A stretch of 64,000 nucleotides of DNA from Trichaptum fuscoviolaceum (lineage: Eukaryota; Basidiomycota; Agaricomycetes; Hymenochaetales; Trichaptaceae), in the NCBI GenBank assembly GCA_910574455.1, contig CAJSYZ010000007.1, positions 2,797,773 through 2,861,772 on the forward strand. Reading direction: 5' to 3'. A program made the translations under genes and the position numbers. The notes under the pieces are model-generated. The model was not told the DNA's origin, did no database searches, and saw nothing but the letters and a program-made list of their open reading frames with translations. Of this stretch, positions 34,695-46,005 are shown in pieces. Within the stretch, counting starts at the first letter, position 1. The number at the start of each line of letters is the position of its first letter.

Positions 34695-37600
34695 TCAGTC
34701 CTTGCGTGTCGTTGGTACAACGATCGGCGGAAATTTGGCATAGGTAAGCATCTCATCAATAGCGAATGCTGGGAGCGCGTAGGTGAAATCGCCGTTGTCA
34801 GCACCTGTGCTAACTTGAAGACCCTTGACACAAGTTTCGGTAATTATTCCGCCCCATTTGCCGTCCAAGGTAGCAATCAGAGAACCAGAATCACCACTTT
34901 TTGCGAAACAGTAGTCGTATTTTGAAGGTATATTCCAGACAAGGCGTGCAGCTCCTTTTTTCAACTTTGCCAGTGGCGGATTCGTCGGGTTGCCACCGAG
35001 TGTCCTATTTATGACTGCGTAGATCGCAGACTCCATCGGGTTCGCATATCCAACTGTTACACCAGTGGTAGCACCAGCCTTTAACACCGCAATCTCATGA
35101 TTGAATTGATCCGACCTTTCGATATACCCTGACTTGATTTCGAGACGTTCATTCGTAGGGTACGGAACCTTTGCTTTTCCATAGGCCGACCGAATACACT
35201 CGATGTTGGTCTCAGGATGCTGCCCGAAGTGAATGACATTACACTGAAAGTTCGTTTCGTTGACTTTCTTGTCGAACAGCTGCACGAGGGCAAACTCAGA
35301 ATTGAAACCGAATTCATGCCCAATCTCGGCACAGGTCTGCGAGCCTGAATGCGAATAGCCAACATAGCCAATGGTCCCAGCGCGAGTCCCATTAGGTTCG
35401 AGTAGGTTGAAATTTTCGTAAACCTTCCGATGGATTTCGCGATAGTCCCCCATTGCTTTAGTGGTAGATTTGGAGAGCGCAGAGGCTATTTCGATTTCTT
35501 GGGAAATGTTGATTGTCATTCCACCATAAGGAGCATACTTAGCGCTTGGGACTGCGATGCTTCCGCTACCATCTGCTTGTAAATCCTTCGAGATCAATTC
35601 CAGTTTGTCAAGTCGTTCTTTGCATCTCTGCCTTTGTCTTCCAAGCTCATTTAACGCTCGACAGAATTCGTTGTCGATAAAGGAACGGTAGGCATCAGGT
35701 AGAATATGGACTAGATATAGTTCACGCTTGTCCTCGACGTCTGATACACGCTGGTCCTCGTCAGCTGGGTTTTCAACGGCGTCCACTAGTTCGTTGATGG
35801 TAGTTTCACTAGAGGCGGAAAATATAGCATGTCCGTTAATCAAACTGAACAGTTTATCCAACCCCTGAAATTTGATGATGGGACCCCATGTACTGAAAGT
35901 GTCCTGACCACTAACTCCTATGCTTGTTCCTCGAAGGGTTGAAGTGTATGCCTCTAGAGACTTAATTATAGATTCAGGAGATCTGGGTTTACTGGGGTCT
36001 CCAATCAATAGTTTATCGGGCGGAAGGACGAGAGCCGTGCTGTCCGGAATTATGGTATCAGGTGCCAGTGGTCGAAAACAAGGTAAGGAAAACGTTCTCT
36101 GTCGGGTCCTTGGTTTCTTGGCCGAGACTTCCGAACCCAGACGCGGGAGCGGCAAGGCCATCGACTACATGTGATTGTCCAGGTGCTGGTACGGGGCCAG
36201 GTAGTTGTTCGTGTTCGAGAGGTTTTCCGTCGTCCAGGGGATTAGGGGTTGGTACCACCCCACTTGCGGAACAGGACTGAGGAATGGCCTCGCGAAATTC
36301 TACCTCGAACCGCCCTGATAATGTCCAGCGCTTGCGAATGGAGCTTCTAATCGCGTCGGCGCATTCACAATAAACATCACCAACAGGCCTCTCGTAGTCG
36401 GAGGGCATAAGCACCTCCAACTCGGACGGTATTACTCCAATCCACACGACAACAGGATCTGACCTCCCGTCTTCCCCCTTCCCGTCTTTATGATATCCAA
36501 TCTTGCATATATCTATGCATGTCACGGTATGCCTGACGTGAAAGCGATCAAAAGCGTCTTCAAATATAGGTAGCAAAACGGGCCATTGCCCGATCAGAGG
36601 GCAGTTGTTGTCAAGGACGTTTATGTGCTTCATCGCTTTCTCGCGCTTATGCGGTCCCGGAATGTTCCCCTGGCGTCCCACAAAAAATCCACTACGCCCG
36701 ACAGGAACAGCGTTGGTCGGACATCCCCAGTAATAATTGAGATGATCCTTCAGATCCCAAATCCTCCGAGTCTTCACAGGTTTTTTCGCTTCCAATGATA
36801 TGATATTAGAACTGTCTGTGAGAAGGGTCGTATCCGGGATTGTCTTCTGTGTCACTGCCAGTGGCGGCGGTAGAGGTACCGGCCATACACCATGTACTGG
36901 GGGTCCATTGAACGTCTAATGGAGGCAGAAGGGGAAACGGTAACAAATCAGCATGGCTGGGGAAAAAGCAAATGACATAGCACGACATACATCTACGATG
37001 TCACCAATCTTCGACAATTGCGCTTCGCGAACTGGCGCGGCCACCGCAGTATCGGTAGCCTGAGAGTCTTCCTTGCTTGTAGCGATACCGGAACTCAGGC
37101 TGAGTTGTTTCACTCCCGAGGACGTCTCTTGTGTCACTCGTGGCGGCAACTTCTGCTTACTGTCTACTGGAGGCGCATTGGACGTCTTTAGATGAGACGA
37201 TGAGAATTCATTATGCATGATAACAAACAAAAGTAGCACGACATACGTTTACGCTGTCATCAATCTTTGACAATTGCGTTTCGCGAACTGGCGAGGCAAC
37301 CGCAGCATCGGCAGAATCCTGCTTGCCAGTGAGATAGAGATGGGGGAAAGAGACAAATCAGCGTGGAACAGGGAGAATGAGAACAGGACATACTCGGTTG
37401 TTAACTTTTTTGCCATCGTAAACAAACGTTATCTTGGTGATGCAATGTTGAGGCAGATGGAGAGGGGTCAACTCAACATGACAGATAAGAATAAATTAGT
37501 GAATCGTACTTTGACCTTTGCCTTGTTGTTAGGATCGTAATGTAACCGTAACAATTGTTCCGTAGTAGCGGCTCTCCGTTGAGCAGGAATGTTGGACAGC

Positions 37601-37871
37601 TTCAAGTTGAGAAGAGAGAAAGATAGAATATCAGTAAAACCTAATAAGAACTTGAAGCCACCGGCACTACACAAAAATTGCATAAGCCTGAGACAACAAG
37701 ACATACATCAAATATTATGCGAGTGTCACTGCGCTCTAGTGCAACAATGACCTTCCAGAATAAAGATAATAGTGTGGGGGTGAAGTGGGGGAATAACAAG
37801 TCAATACCAGTACAGCGATACAAGAAAGAAGGACATACTTTAAAATTCAGACTGAAGTCGGACTTCGACAT
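34695..37871 (-). CDS. Trypsin-like array gene, unit 1
   Basis: The ATG at 37871 begins MSKSDFSLNFK; exons VIVALERSDTRIIFD, LSNIPAQRRAATTEQLLR..., and ITFVYDGKKVNNR follow, all phase 0. Together they look like a ubiquitin-like fold (about 67 residues). Then come the QDSADAAV exon, one TSNAPPVD module exon, and the long last exon with the shared module and the trypsin-like domain (His in LINGHAIF, GDSGS, Glu at the Asp position). One extra A near 36089 splits the last exon into two frames (36855-36058 and 36161-34695). It lacks the palindromic words that enlarge exon 2 of unit 3. Its 5' exons differ from unit 3 while the rest is nearly identical. Confidence 0.75.
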
Positions 37872-38263
37872 TCTTATCCACTGATAGGAAACCTGAGAGT
37901 GGAGAGGCAAGATTTGAAGACAGGACACCGTTCTTATACTACTAGTAGTAGTATAGTACTGTGATGATCATGATGATGTGGCGTGACGACTCCGACTCGG
38001 AGTCCATATCGGACCGTAGTACTAGGCAAACTTGAACTTGAAATAGAGCAGTGAGGCTAACTTGAACCTAGTAGTACTAGTAGTAAGAATATCACTATAC
38101 TAGAGTCGTTCAGGCTCAATGCTCAAGTTCGCAACAGATATTCCATTAGTACTAGCGTACAACAACACACAACAAAAGCAGAAAAGCATGAAACTAGTAA
38201 GAATAGTAGTGGAGGAATGCGGAAGAAAGACAGATTAACAAAGTAAAGATACATTGTTCAGAG
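37872..38263. repeat. Promoter spacer between units 1 and 2, word-rich
   Basis: TATAAGA (minus strand, about 37936-37930) is followed upstream by ACTACTAGT (37938-37946), ACTAGTAGT (37941-37949), ACTCGGAGT (37995-38003) and several ACTTGAA words. From about 38104 the conserved unit 3' flank begins (GAGTCGTTCAGGCTCAAT). Confidence 0.75.
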
Positions 38264-41200
38264 TCAGTCCTTGCGTGTCGTTGGTACAACGATCCGCGGA
38301 AAATTGGCAAAGGTAAGCATGTCATCAATAGCGAATGCTGGGAGCGCATAGGTGAAATCGCCGAGATCAGCCCTCGTCCAACGTCGAAGACCCTTGACAC
38401 AAGTTTCGGTAATTATTCCGCCCCATTTGCCATCCAAGGTAGCAATCAGAGAACCAGAATCACCACTTTTTGCGAAACTGTAGTAGTATTTTGAAGGTAT
38501 ATTCCAGACAAACCGTACATCCCTTTGTTTCAACGTTGGCAGTGGCGTCGGGCTGCCGCCGAGTGTCCTACTAATGACTGCGTAGATCGCAGACTCTATC
38601 GGGTTCGCTTCTCCAACTGTTACACCGGTGGCAGCACCAGCCTTTTATCACCGCAATCTCTTGATTGAATTGAACCGACCTTTCGATATACCCTGACTTG
38701 ATCTCGAGACGTTCATTCGTAGGGTACGGAACCTTTGCTTTTCCATAGGCCGACCGAATATACTCGATGTCGGTCTCAGGATGCTGCCCGAAGTGAATGA
38801 CATTACACTGAAAGTTCGTTTCGTTGACTTTCTTGTGGAGCAGCTTCACGAGGGCAAACTCAGAATAGAAACCGAATTCATGCCCAATCTCGGCACAGGT
38901 AACCCCGTCTGGATGCGAATAGACAACATAGCCAATGGTCCCAGCGCGAGTCCCATTAGTAGGTTCGGTGAGGACGTAATTTTCAATCTTCTTATGGATT
39001 CGGTTACAGCCCTCTAATGCATTACTGATAGATTCGGAGAGCTGAAGGACCTTTCTCCTTTCTTCGGAAATATTGATTGTCATTCCACCATAAGGAGAAT
39101 ATTTAGGGATATTTGGGACTGCGATGCGTTCGCTATCATCTGCTATTAAATTCTTCGAGATCAACGCCAGAGCCCGATAGCATTCAACAGCTTTGAGTTC
39201 GCTATACTCTTTTGAAAACGTATTCCACGCTTTCTCCAATGCTTCTCGGATACTAATGACGCGGGCATCAGGTAGAATATGGACTAGATACTGCTTGTCC
39301 TCGATGATTGGTACCACGGGTTCTGGTGTCTCGACCTCGTCAACTGACATCCGATTCTCATCATCTGCTGAACCCTGGTCCTCCGAGTTGTCATTTCGGC
39401 GGGTTCCAAAGGCGTCGACACGTTCATCAATTATAATCCAATTAGAGTCGGAAACGACAGCATGACGACTGATCAAACTGAACAGTTCGTTGCTCCCTTG
39501 AAGTTTGATGATGGGACCCCATGTACTGAAAGTGTCCTGACCACTAACTCCTATGCTTGTTCCTCGAAGGGTTGAAGTGTATGCCTCTAGAGAATTAATT
39601 ATAGATTCAGGAGATCTGGGTTTACTGGGGTCTCCAATCAATATTTTATTGGGCGGAAGGACGAGAGCCGGGCTGAACGGAATTTTGGATTCAGATGCCA
39701 GTGGTCGAAAACGAGGTAAGGGAACATTCTCTGTCGGGTCCTCCGTTTCTTGGCCGAGACTTCCGAACCCAGACGCGGGAGCGGCAAGGCCATCGACTAC
39801 ATGTGATTGTCCAGGTGCTGGTACGGGGCCAGGTAGTTGTTCGTGTTCGAGAGGTTTTCCGTCGTCCAGGGGATTAGGGGTTGGTACCACCCCACTTGCG
39901 GAACAGGACTGAGGAATGGCCTCGCGAAATTCTACCTCGAACCGCCCTGATAATGTCCAGCGCTTGCGAATGGAGCTTCTAATCGCGTCGGCGCATTCAC
40001 AATAAACATCACCAACAGGCCTCTCGTAGTCGGAGGGCATAAGCACCTCCAACTCGGACGGTATTACTCCAATCCACACGACAACAGGATCTGACCTCCC
40101 GTCTTCCCCCTTCCCGTCTTTATGATATCCAATCTTGCATATATCTATGCATGTCACGGTATGCCTGACGTGAAAGCGATCAAAAGCGTCTTCAAATATA
40201 GGTAGCAAAACGGGCCATTGCCTGATCAGAGGGCAGTTGTTGTCAAGGACGTTTATGTGCTTCATCGCTTTCTCGCGCTTATGCGGTCCCGGAATGTTCC
40301 CCTGGCGTCCCACAAAAAATCCACTACGCCCGACAGGAACAGCGTTGGTCGGACATCCCCAGTAATAATTGAGATGATCCTTCAGATCCCAAATCCTCCG
40401 AGTCTTCACAGGTTTTTTCGCTTCCAATGATATGATATTAGAACTGTCTGTGAGAAGGGTCGTATCCGGGATTGTCTTCTGTGTCACTGCCAGTGGCGGC
40501 GGTAGAGGTACCGGCCATACACCATGTACTGGGGGTCCATTGAACGTCTAATGGAGGCAGAAGGGGAAACGGTAACAAATCAGCATGGCTGGGGAAAAAG
40601 CAAATGACATAGCACGACATACATCTACGATGTCACCAATCTTCGACAATTGCGTTTCGCGAACTGGCGCGGCCACCGCAGTATCGGTAGCCTGAGAGTC
40701 TTCCTTGCTTGTAGCGATACCGGAACTCAGGCTGAGTTGTTTCACTCCCGAGGACGTCTCTTGTGTCACTCGTGGCGGCAACTTCTGCTTACTGTCTACT
40801 GGAGGCGCATTGGACGTCTTTAGATGAGACGATGAGAATTCATTATGCATGATAACAAACAAAAGTAGCATGACATACGTTTACGCTGTCATCAATCTTT
40901 GACAATTGCGTTTCGCGAAATGTAGAGTCTTCCTTGTTTGTTGCGAAAGCGTCTTCCTTGCTTGTAGCGATACCGGAACTCAGGCTGAGTTGTTTCACTC
41001 CCGAGGACGTCTCTTGTGTCACTCGTGGCGGCAACTTCTGCTTACTGTCTACTGGAGGCGCATTGGACGTCTTTAGATGAGACGATGAGAATTCATTATG
41101 CATGATAACAAACAAAAGTAGCATGACATACGTTTACGCTGTCATCAATCTTTGACAATTGCGTTTCGCGAAATGTAGAGTCTTCCTTGTTTGTTGCGAA

Positions 41201-41973
41201 AGCGTCTTCCTTGCTTGTAGCGATACCGGAACTCAGGCTGAGTTGTTTACTCCCGAGGACGTCTCTTGTGTAACTCGTGGCGGCAACTTCTGCTTACTGT
41301 CTACTGGAGGCGCATTGGACGTCTTCAGATGAGACGATGAGAATTCATTATGCATGATAACAAACAAAAGTAGCACGACATACGTTTACGCTGTCATCAA
41401 TCTTCGGCAATTGCGTTTCGCGAGGAGTAGAGTCTTCATCGCTTGTTGCAATACCGGAACGATGGTGTTTCTTATCTTTCTGTGTCACCCGCCGTCGCCG
41501 CGGAGGCTTCAACTGCTTGCTGTCTACTGGAGGCGCATTGGACGTCTACAGTCGAGACAATGAGAAATTAGCAGGGCAGTAAATAACTTGAAAGTAAGAT
41601 ATCAAGACACACGTTAGCTAGAGTCGTGTTTGGCGCGAAGATGGCTTGTATGGTTCTTAGAAAACCTCGCAATTTCGTGCGGACTTTGGGGGGGTTCCTC
41701 TTCGAGTCCGAGTCGGAATGAAGACAACAGATTAATATTCGAATGACTTGAAGATACTAGTAGTACTAGTAGTAGTAGCACTTCACTCACTTCAAGTTTA
41801 CGATGATTACTGGCGAACTCGGAACGGACTCGCTCTCTCCTCCGTGGCCACATTACGAATGCCTGCGAGACAAGATTATGAGGACAGGAGTGAATACGAC
41901 AGGTCAACTTGAATACGGGAAGGATGGAAACTCAAAAGGAAAGGGCATACCATCGATTACGAGACAAGACCAT
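38264..41973 (-). CDS. Trypsin-like array gene, unit 2 (diverged protease half, expanded exons)
   Basis: The last exon is open from 40487 to 38571 and continues at 38533 after a one-base insertion near 38646. The N-terminal module (39755-40860) is nearly identical to units 1 and 3, but the protease half (38290-39755) is clearly diverged: LISRHAVV for the His segment, YSEFALVKL at the Asp position, and GDSGS retained. Four TSNAPPVD-type exons precede it instead of one. The 5' exons near 41600-41970 are not homologous to those of units 1 and 3. An ATG at 41973 sits only 10 bases from TATATAAAG, so the start is uncertain. Confidence 0.65.
40623..41545 (-). repeat. Tandem array of four phase-0 exons, about 253-bp period
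   Basis: Exons 41545-41384 (54 codons), 41322-41132 (one base short), 41070-40879 (64 codons) and 40817-40623 (65 codons) each begin TSNAPPVDSKQ and end in RETQL.KI.D...N, except that the last ends IGDIVD. Each is followed by a short GTATGTCG intron. Centre copies are almost identical at spacings of 253 and 252. The next exon (TFNGPPVHGVWP) is a diverged further copy, fused to the rest of the protein. Confidence 0.85.
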
Positions 41974-42272
41974 TTCTTTTACTTTATATACTACTAGTCA
42001 CGGTACTTGAAGTTCCTCCGAGTCTGAGTCAGCCTGCACCGTGACACGCGGCGGTGCGGCACTCAGGCTGCCAACTGGCAGTTGAAACTACTACTAAGAA
42101 TAATACTTCAAGAGTCGTTCAGGCTCAATACTCAAGTTCGCAACAGGTATTCCATTAGTACTAGCGTACAACAACACACAACAAAAGCAGAAAAGCATGA
42201 AACTAGTAAGAATAGTAGTGGAGGAATGCGGAAGAAAGACAGATTAACAAAGTAAAGATACATTGTTCAGAG
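41974..42272. repeat. Spacer between units 2 and 3, word-rich
   Basis: TATATAAA (minus, 41990-41983), TACTACTAGT, ACTTGAAGT (42005-42013) and CAGCCT/AGGCTG words, then the conserved unit 3' flank from about 42113. The stretch 41740-41800 inside the unit-2 5' region adds ACTAGTAGT (41756-41764) and ACTTCAAGT (41789-41797). Confidence 0.7.
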
Positions 42273-45200
42273 TCAGTCCTTGCGTGTCGTTGGTACAACG
42301 ATCGGCGGAAATTTGGCATAGGTAAGCATCTCATCAATAGCGAATGCTGGGAGCGCGTAGGTGAAATCGCCGTTGTCAGCACCTGTGCTAACTTGAAGAC
42401 CCTTGACACAAGTTTCGGTAATTATTCCGCCCCATTTGCCGTCCAAGGTAGCAATCAGAGAACCAGAATCACCACTTTTTGCGAAACAGTAGTCGTATTT
42501 TGAAGGTATATTCCAGACAAGGCGTGCAGCTCCTTTTTTCAACTTTGCCAGTGGCGGATTCGTCGGGTTGCCGCCGAGTGTCCTATTTATGACTGCGTAG
42601 ATCGCAGACTCCATCGGGTTCGCATATCCAACTGTTACACCAGTGGTAGCACCAGCCTTTAACACCGCAATCTCATGATTGAATTGATCCGACCTTTCGA
42701 TATACCCTGACTTGATTTCGAGACGTCCATTCGTAGGGTACGGAACCTTTGCTTTTCTATAGGCCGACCGAATACGCACGACATTGGTCTCAGGATGCTG
42801 CCCGAAGTGAATGACGTTACACTGAAAGTTCGTTTCGTTGACTTTCTTGTCGAACAGCTGCACGAGGGCAAACTCAGAATTGAAACCGAATTCATGCCCA
42901 ATCTCGGCACAGGTCTGCGAGCCTGAATGCGAATAGCCAACATAGCCAATGGTCCCAGCGCGAGTCCCATTAGGTTCGAGTAGGTTGAAATTTTCGTAAA
43001 CCTTCCATGGATTTCGTGATAGTCCCCCATTGCTTTAGTGGTAGATTTGGAGAGCGCAGAGGCTATTTCGATTTCTTGGGAAATGTTGATTGTCATTCCA
43101 CCATAAGGAGCATACTTAGCGCTTGGGACTGCGATGCTTCCGCTACCATCTGCTTGTAAATCCTTCGAGATCAATTCCAGTTTGTCAAGTCGTTCTTTGC
43201 ATCTCTGCCTTTGTCTTCCAAGCTCATTTAACGCTCGACAGAATTCGTTGTCGATAAAGGAACGGTAGGCATCAGGTAGAATATGGACTAGATATAGTTC
43301 ACGCTTGTCCTCGACGTCTGATACACGCTGGTCCTCGTCAGCTGGGTTTTCAACGGCGTCCACTAGTTCGTTGATGGTAGTTTCACTAGAGGCGGAAAAT
43401 ATAGCATGTCCGTTAATCAAACTGAACAGTTTATCCAACCCCTGAAATTTGATGATGGGACCCCATGTACTGAAAGTGTCCTGACCACTAACTCCTATGC
43501 TTGTTCCTCGAAGGGTTGAAGTGTATGCCTCTAGAGACTTAATTATAGATTCAGGAGATCTGGGTTTACTGGGGTCTCCAATCAATAGTTTATCGGGCGG
43601 AAGGACGAGAGCCGTGCTGTCCGGAATTATGGTATCAGGTGCCAGTGGTCGAAAACAAGGTAAGGAAACGTTCTCTGTCGGGTCCTTGGTTTCTTGGCCG
43701 AGACTTCCGAACCCAGACGCGGGAGCGGCAAGGCCATCGACTACATGTGATTGTCCAGGTGCTGGTACGGGGCCAGGTAGTTGTTCGTGTTCGAGAGGTT
43801 TTCCGTCGTCCAGGGGATTAGGGGTTGGTACCACCCCACTTGCGGAACAGGACTGAGGAATGGCCTCGCGAAATTCTACCTCGAACCGCCCTGATAATGT
43901 CCAGCGCTTGCGAATGGAGCTTCTAATCGCGTCGGCGCATTCACAATAAACATCACCAACAGGCCTCTCGTAGTCGGAGGGCATAAGCACCTCCAACTCG
44001 GACGGTATTACTCCAATCCACACGACAACAGGATCTGACCTCCCGTCTTCCCCCTTCCCGTCTTTATGATATCCAATCTTGCATATATCTATGCATGTCA
44101 CGGTATGCCTGACGTGAAAGCGATCAAAAGCGTCTTCAAATATAGGTAGCAAAACGGGCCATTGCCTGATCAGAGGGCAGTTGTTGTCAAGGACGTTTAT
44201 GTGCTTCATCGCTTTCTCGCGCTTATGCGGTCCCGGAATGTTCCCCTGGCGTCCCACAAAAAATCCACTACGCCCGACAGGAACAGCGTTGGTCGGACAT
44301 CCCCAGTAATAATTGAGATGATCCTTCAGATCCCAAATCCTCCGAGTCTTCACAGGTTTTTTCGCTTCCAATGATATGATATTAGAACTGTCTGTGAGAA
44401 GGGTCGTATCCGGGATTGTCTTCTGTGTCACTGCCAGTGGCGGCGGTAGAGGTACCGGCCATACACCATGTACTGGGGGTCCATTGAACGTCTAATGGAG
44501 GCAGAAGGGGAAACGGTAACAAATCAGCATGGCTGGGGAAAAAGCAAATGACATAGCACGACATACATCTACGATGTCACCAATCTTCGACAATTGCGTT
44601 TCGCGAACTGGCGCGGCCACCGCAGTATCGGTAGCCTGAGAGTCTTCCTTGCTTGTAGCGATACCGGAACTCAGGCTGAGTTGTTTCACTCCCGAGGACG
44701 TCTCTTGTGTCACTCGTGGCGGCAACTTCTGCTTACTGTCTACTGGAGGCGCATTGGACGTCTTTAGATGAGACGATGAGAATTCATTATGCATGATAAC
44801 AAACAAAAGTAGCACGACATACGTTTACGCTGTCATCAATCTTTGACAATTGCGTTTCGCGAACTGGCGAGGCAACCGCAGCATCGGCAGAATCCTGCTT
44901 GCCAGTGAGATAGAGATGGAACAGGGAGAATGAGAACAGGACATACTCGGTTGTTAACTTTTTTGCCATCGTAAACAAACGTTATCTTGATGTCAGGCAG
45001 TGTTGAAACAAGTAAGAAGGGGGAACACATCAACATCATGGCAGATTAAAAGAAATATCAAGACATTTTACTTCAAGTTCGGCGTTTGAATTGTTGTTGC
45101 TACTAGTCGGTAAGTTTGGCTGCATCAATTGTTGGATGAAGTCTCTCTTGTCAGGAGTAAGGTTGGAAAGCTTGAGCAGAAGCGAAAGGCAGAATGTCAG

Positions 45201-45456
45201 TATAACTTAGTAAGAGGCCACCAAACAATTCTTGTGGCATAGTACAAAACACACATTGTATATTAGTTTGTAAATTTCCGACTGCCATCCTGCCAGTGAG
45301 TGGGAGTCAGCCTGTGCGCCGTCACTGCCAGTGGCATCGCGTCGGAGTGGTACTATCTTTGCCTTCGAGTTGAGAGCAACAGGTAAATACGGATAGCAAT
45401 ATATGAACTTTGAAAGAAGGGCATACGTCAAATTCAAGTTGCACGACATCCGACAT
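42273..45456 (-). CDS. Trypsin-like array gene, unit 3
   Basis: The exon plan is that of copy A (ATG at 45456, MSDVVQLEFD). Exon 2 is longer than in unit 1 because it contains ACTGGCAGT and related words, adding residues such as DATGSDGAQADSHSLAG in a probable loop. The last exon is open from 44431 to 42659. A missing base near 43007 then shifts it, and the protease end continues at 42863-42273. Six substitutions cluster at about 42727-42785, unlike units 1 and 2. Catalytic-site residues are as in unit 1. Confidence 0.75.
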
Positions 45457-46005
45457 TGTTACCAACTGATAGTGGGAAGCCTGAGAGGGTGGGGGTGCCA
45501 GTGGAAGACACTGGCGGCGCTCTTATATTAGTAGTGTTCAAGTTGCCACGCCGGCACTCAGTGGCAGCCTGAGCCTCAGAGGCTGGGAGTGCCTGGGAGT
45601 GCCAGTGACGACTCGGAGTCCAGTGACTCCGACTCCGAGTCGGAGTTGCGACTCCGGGTCAAAGATAGCACTGGCAATCACTCAGGAGGCTGTGATACTA
45701 CTTAGGCTGAGTACGATTTAGATGCCTTCAAGTTCACGTTATAAGTCACTATGCCCAATCTGACTTTACGTTCAACAATTGGAGCTCTACTTGAACTAGA
45801 ACTTTACCCATTTCAAGGTTTGATCTGCAAGATTGAAGTTGTAACAGCTTTGGAACATCATGATATTTTTGTATCACAATTTGCAACTACTAAGTAAGGG
45901 CACGCAATAAAACCAACAAAACCAGTATGCTAGTGGAGAGATGGACAAGTGAAGGGGAAAAAATAGATAGGCAACGTCGATTCGGACTTGCTCTCGCTGT
46001 CAACT
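45457..46005. repeat. Upstream spacer, copy B, word-rich
   Basis: Equivalent of 8729-9276, with one base added in the CAGTGGCAGCC word near 45565. No gene seen. Confidence 0.7.

Noticed and set aside
34695..37871. Crinkler (CRN) effector header at the N-terminus of the array proteins
   Set aside because: The LxLFLAK and HVLVVVP-like landmarks are missing; a ubiquitin-like fold fits the pattern somewhat better.
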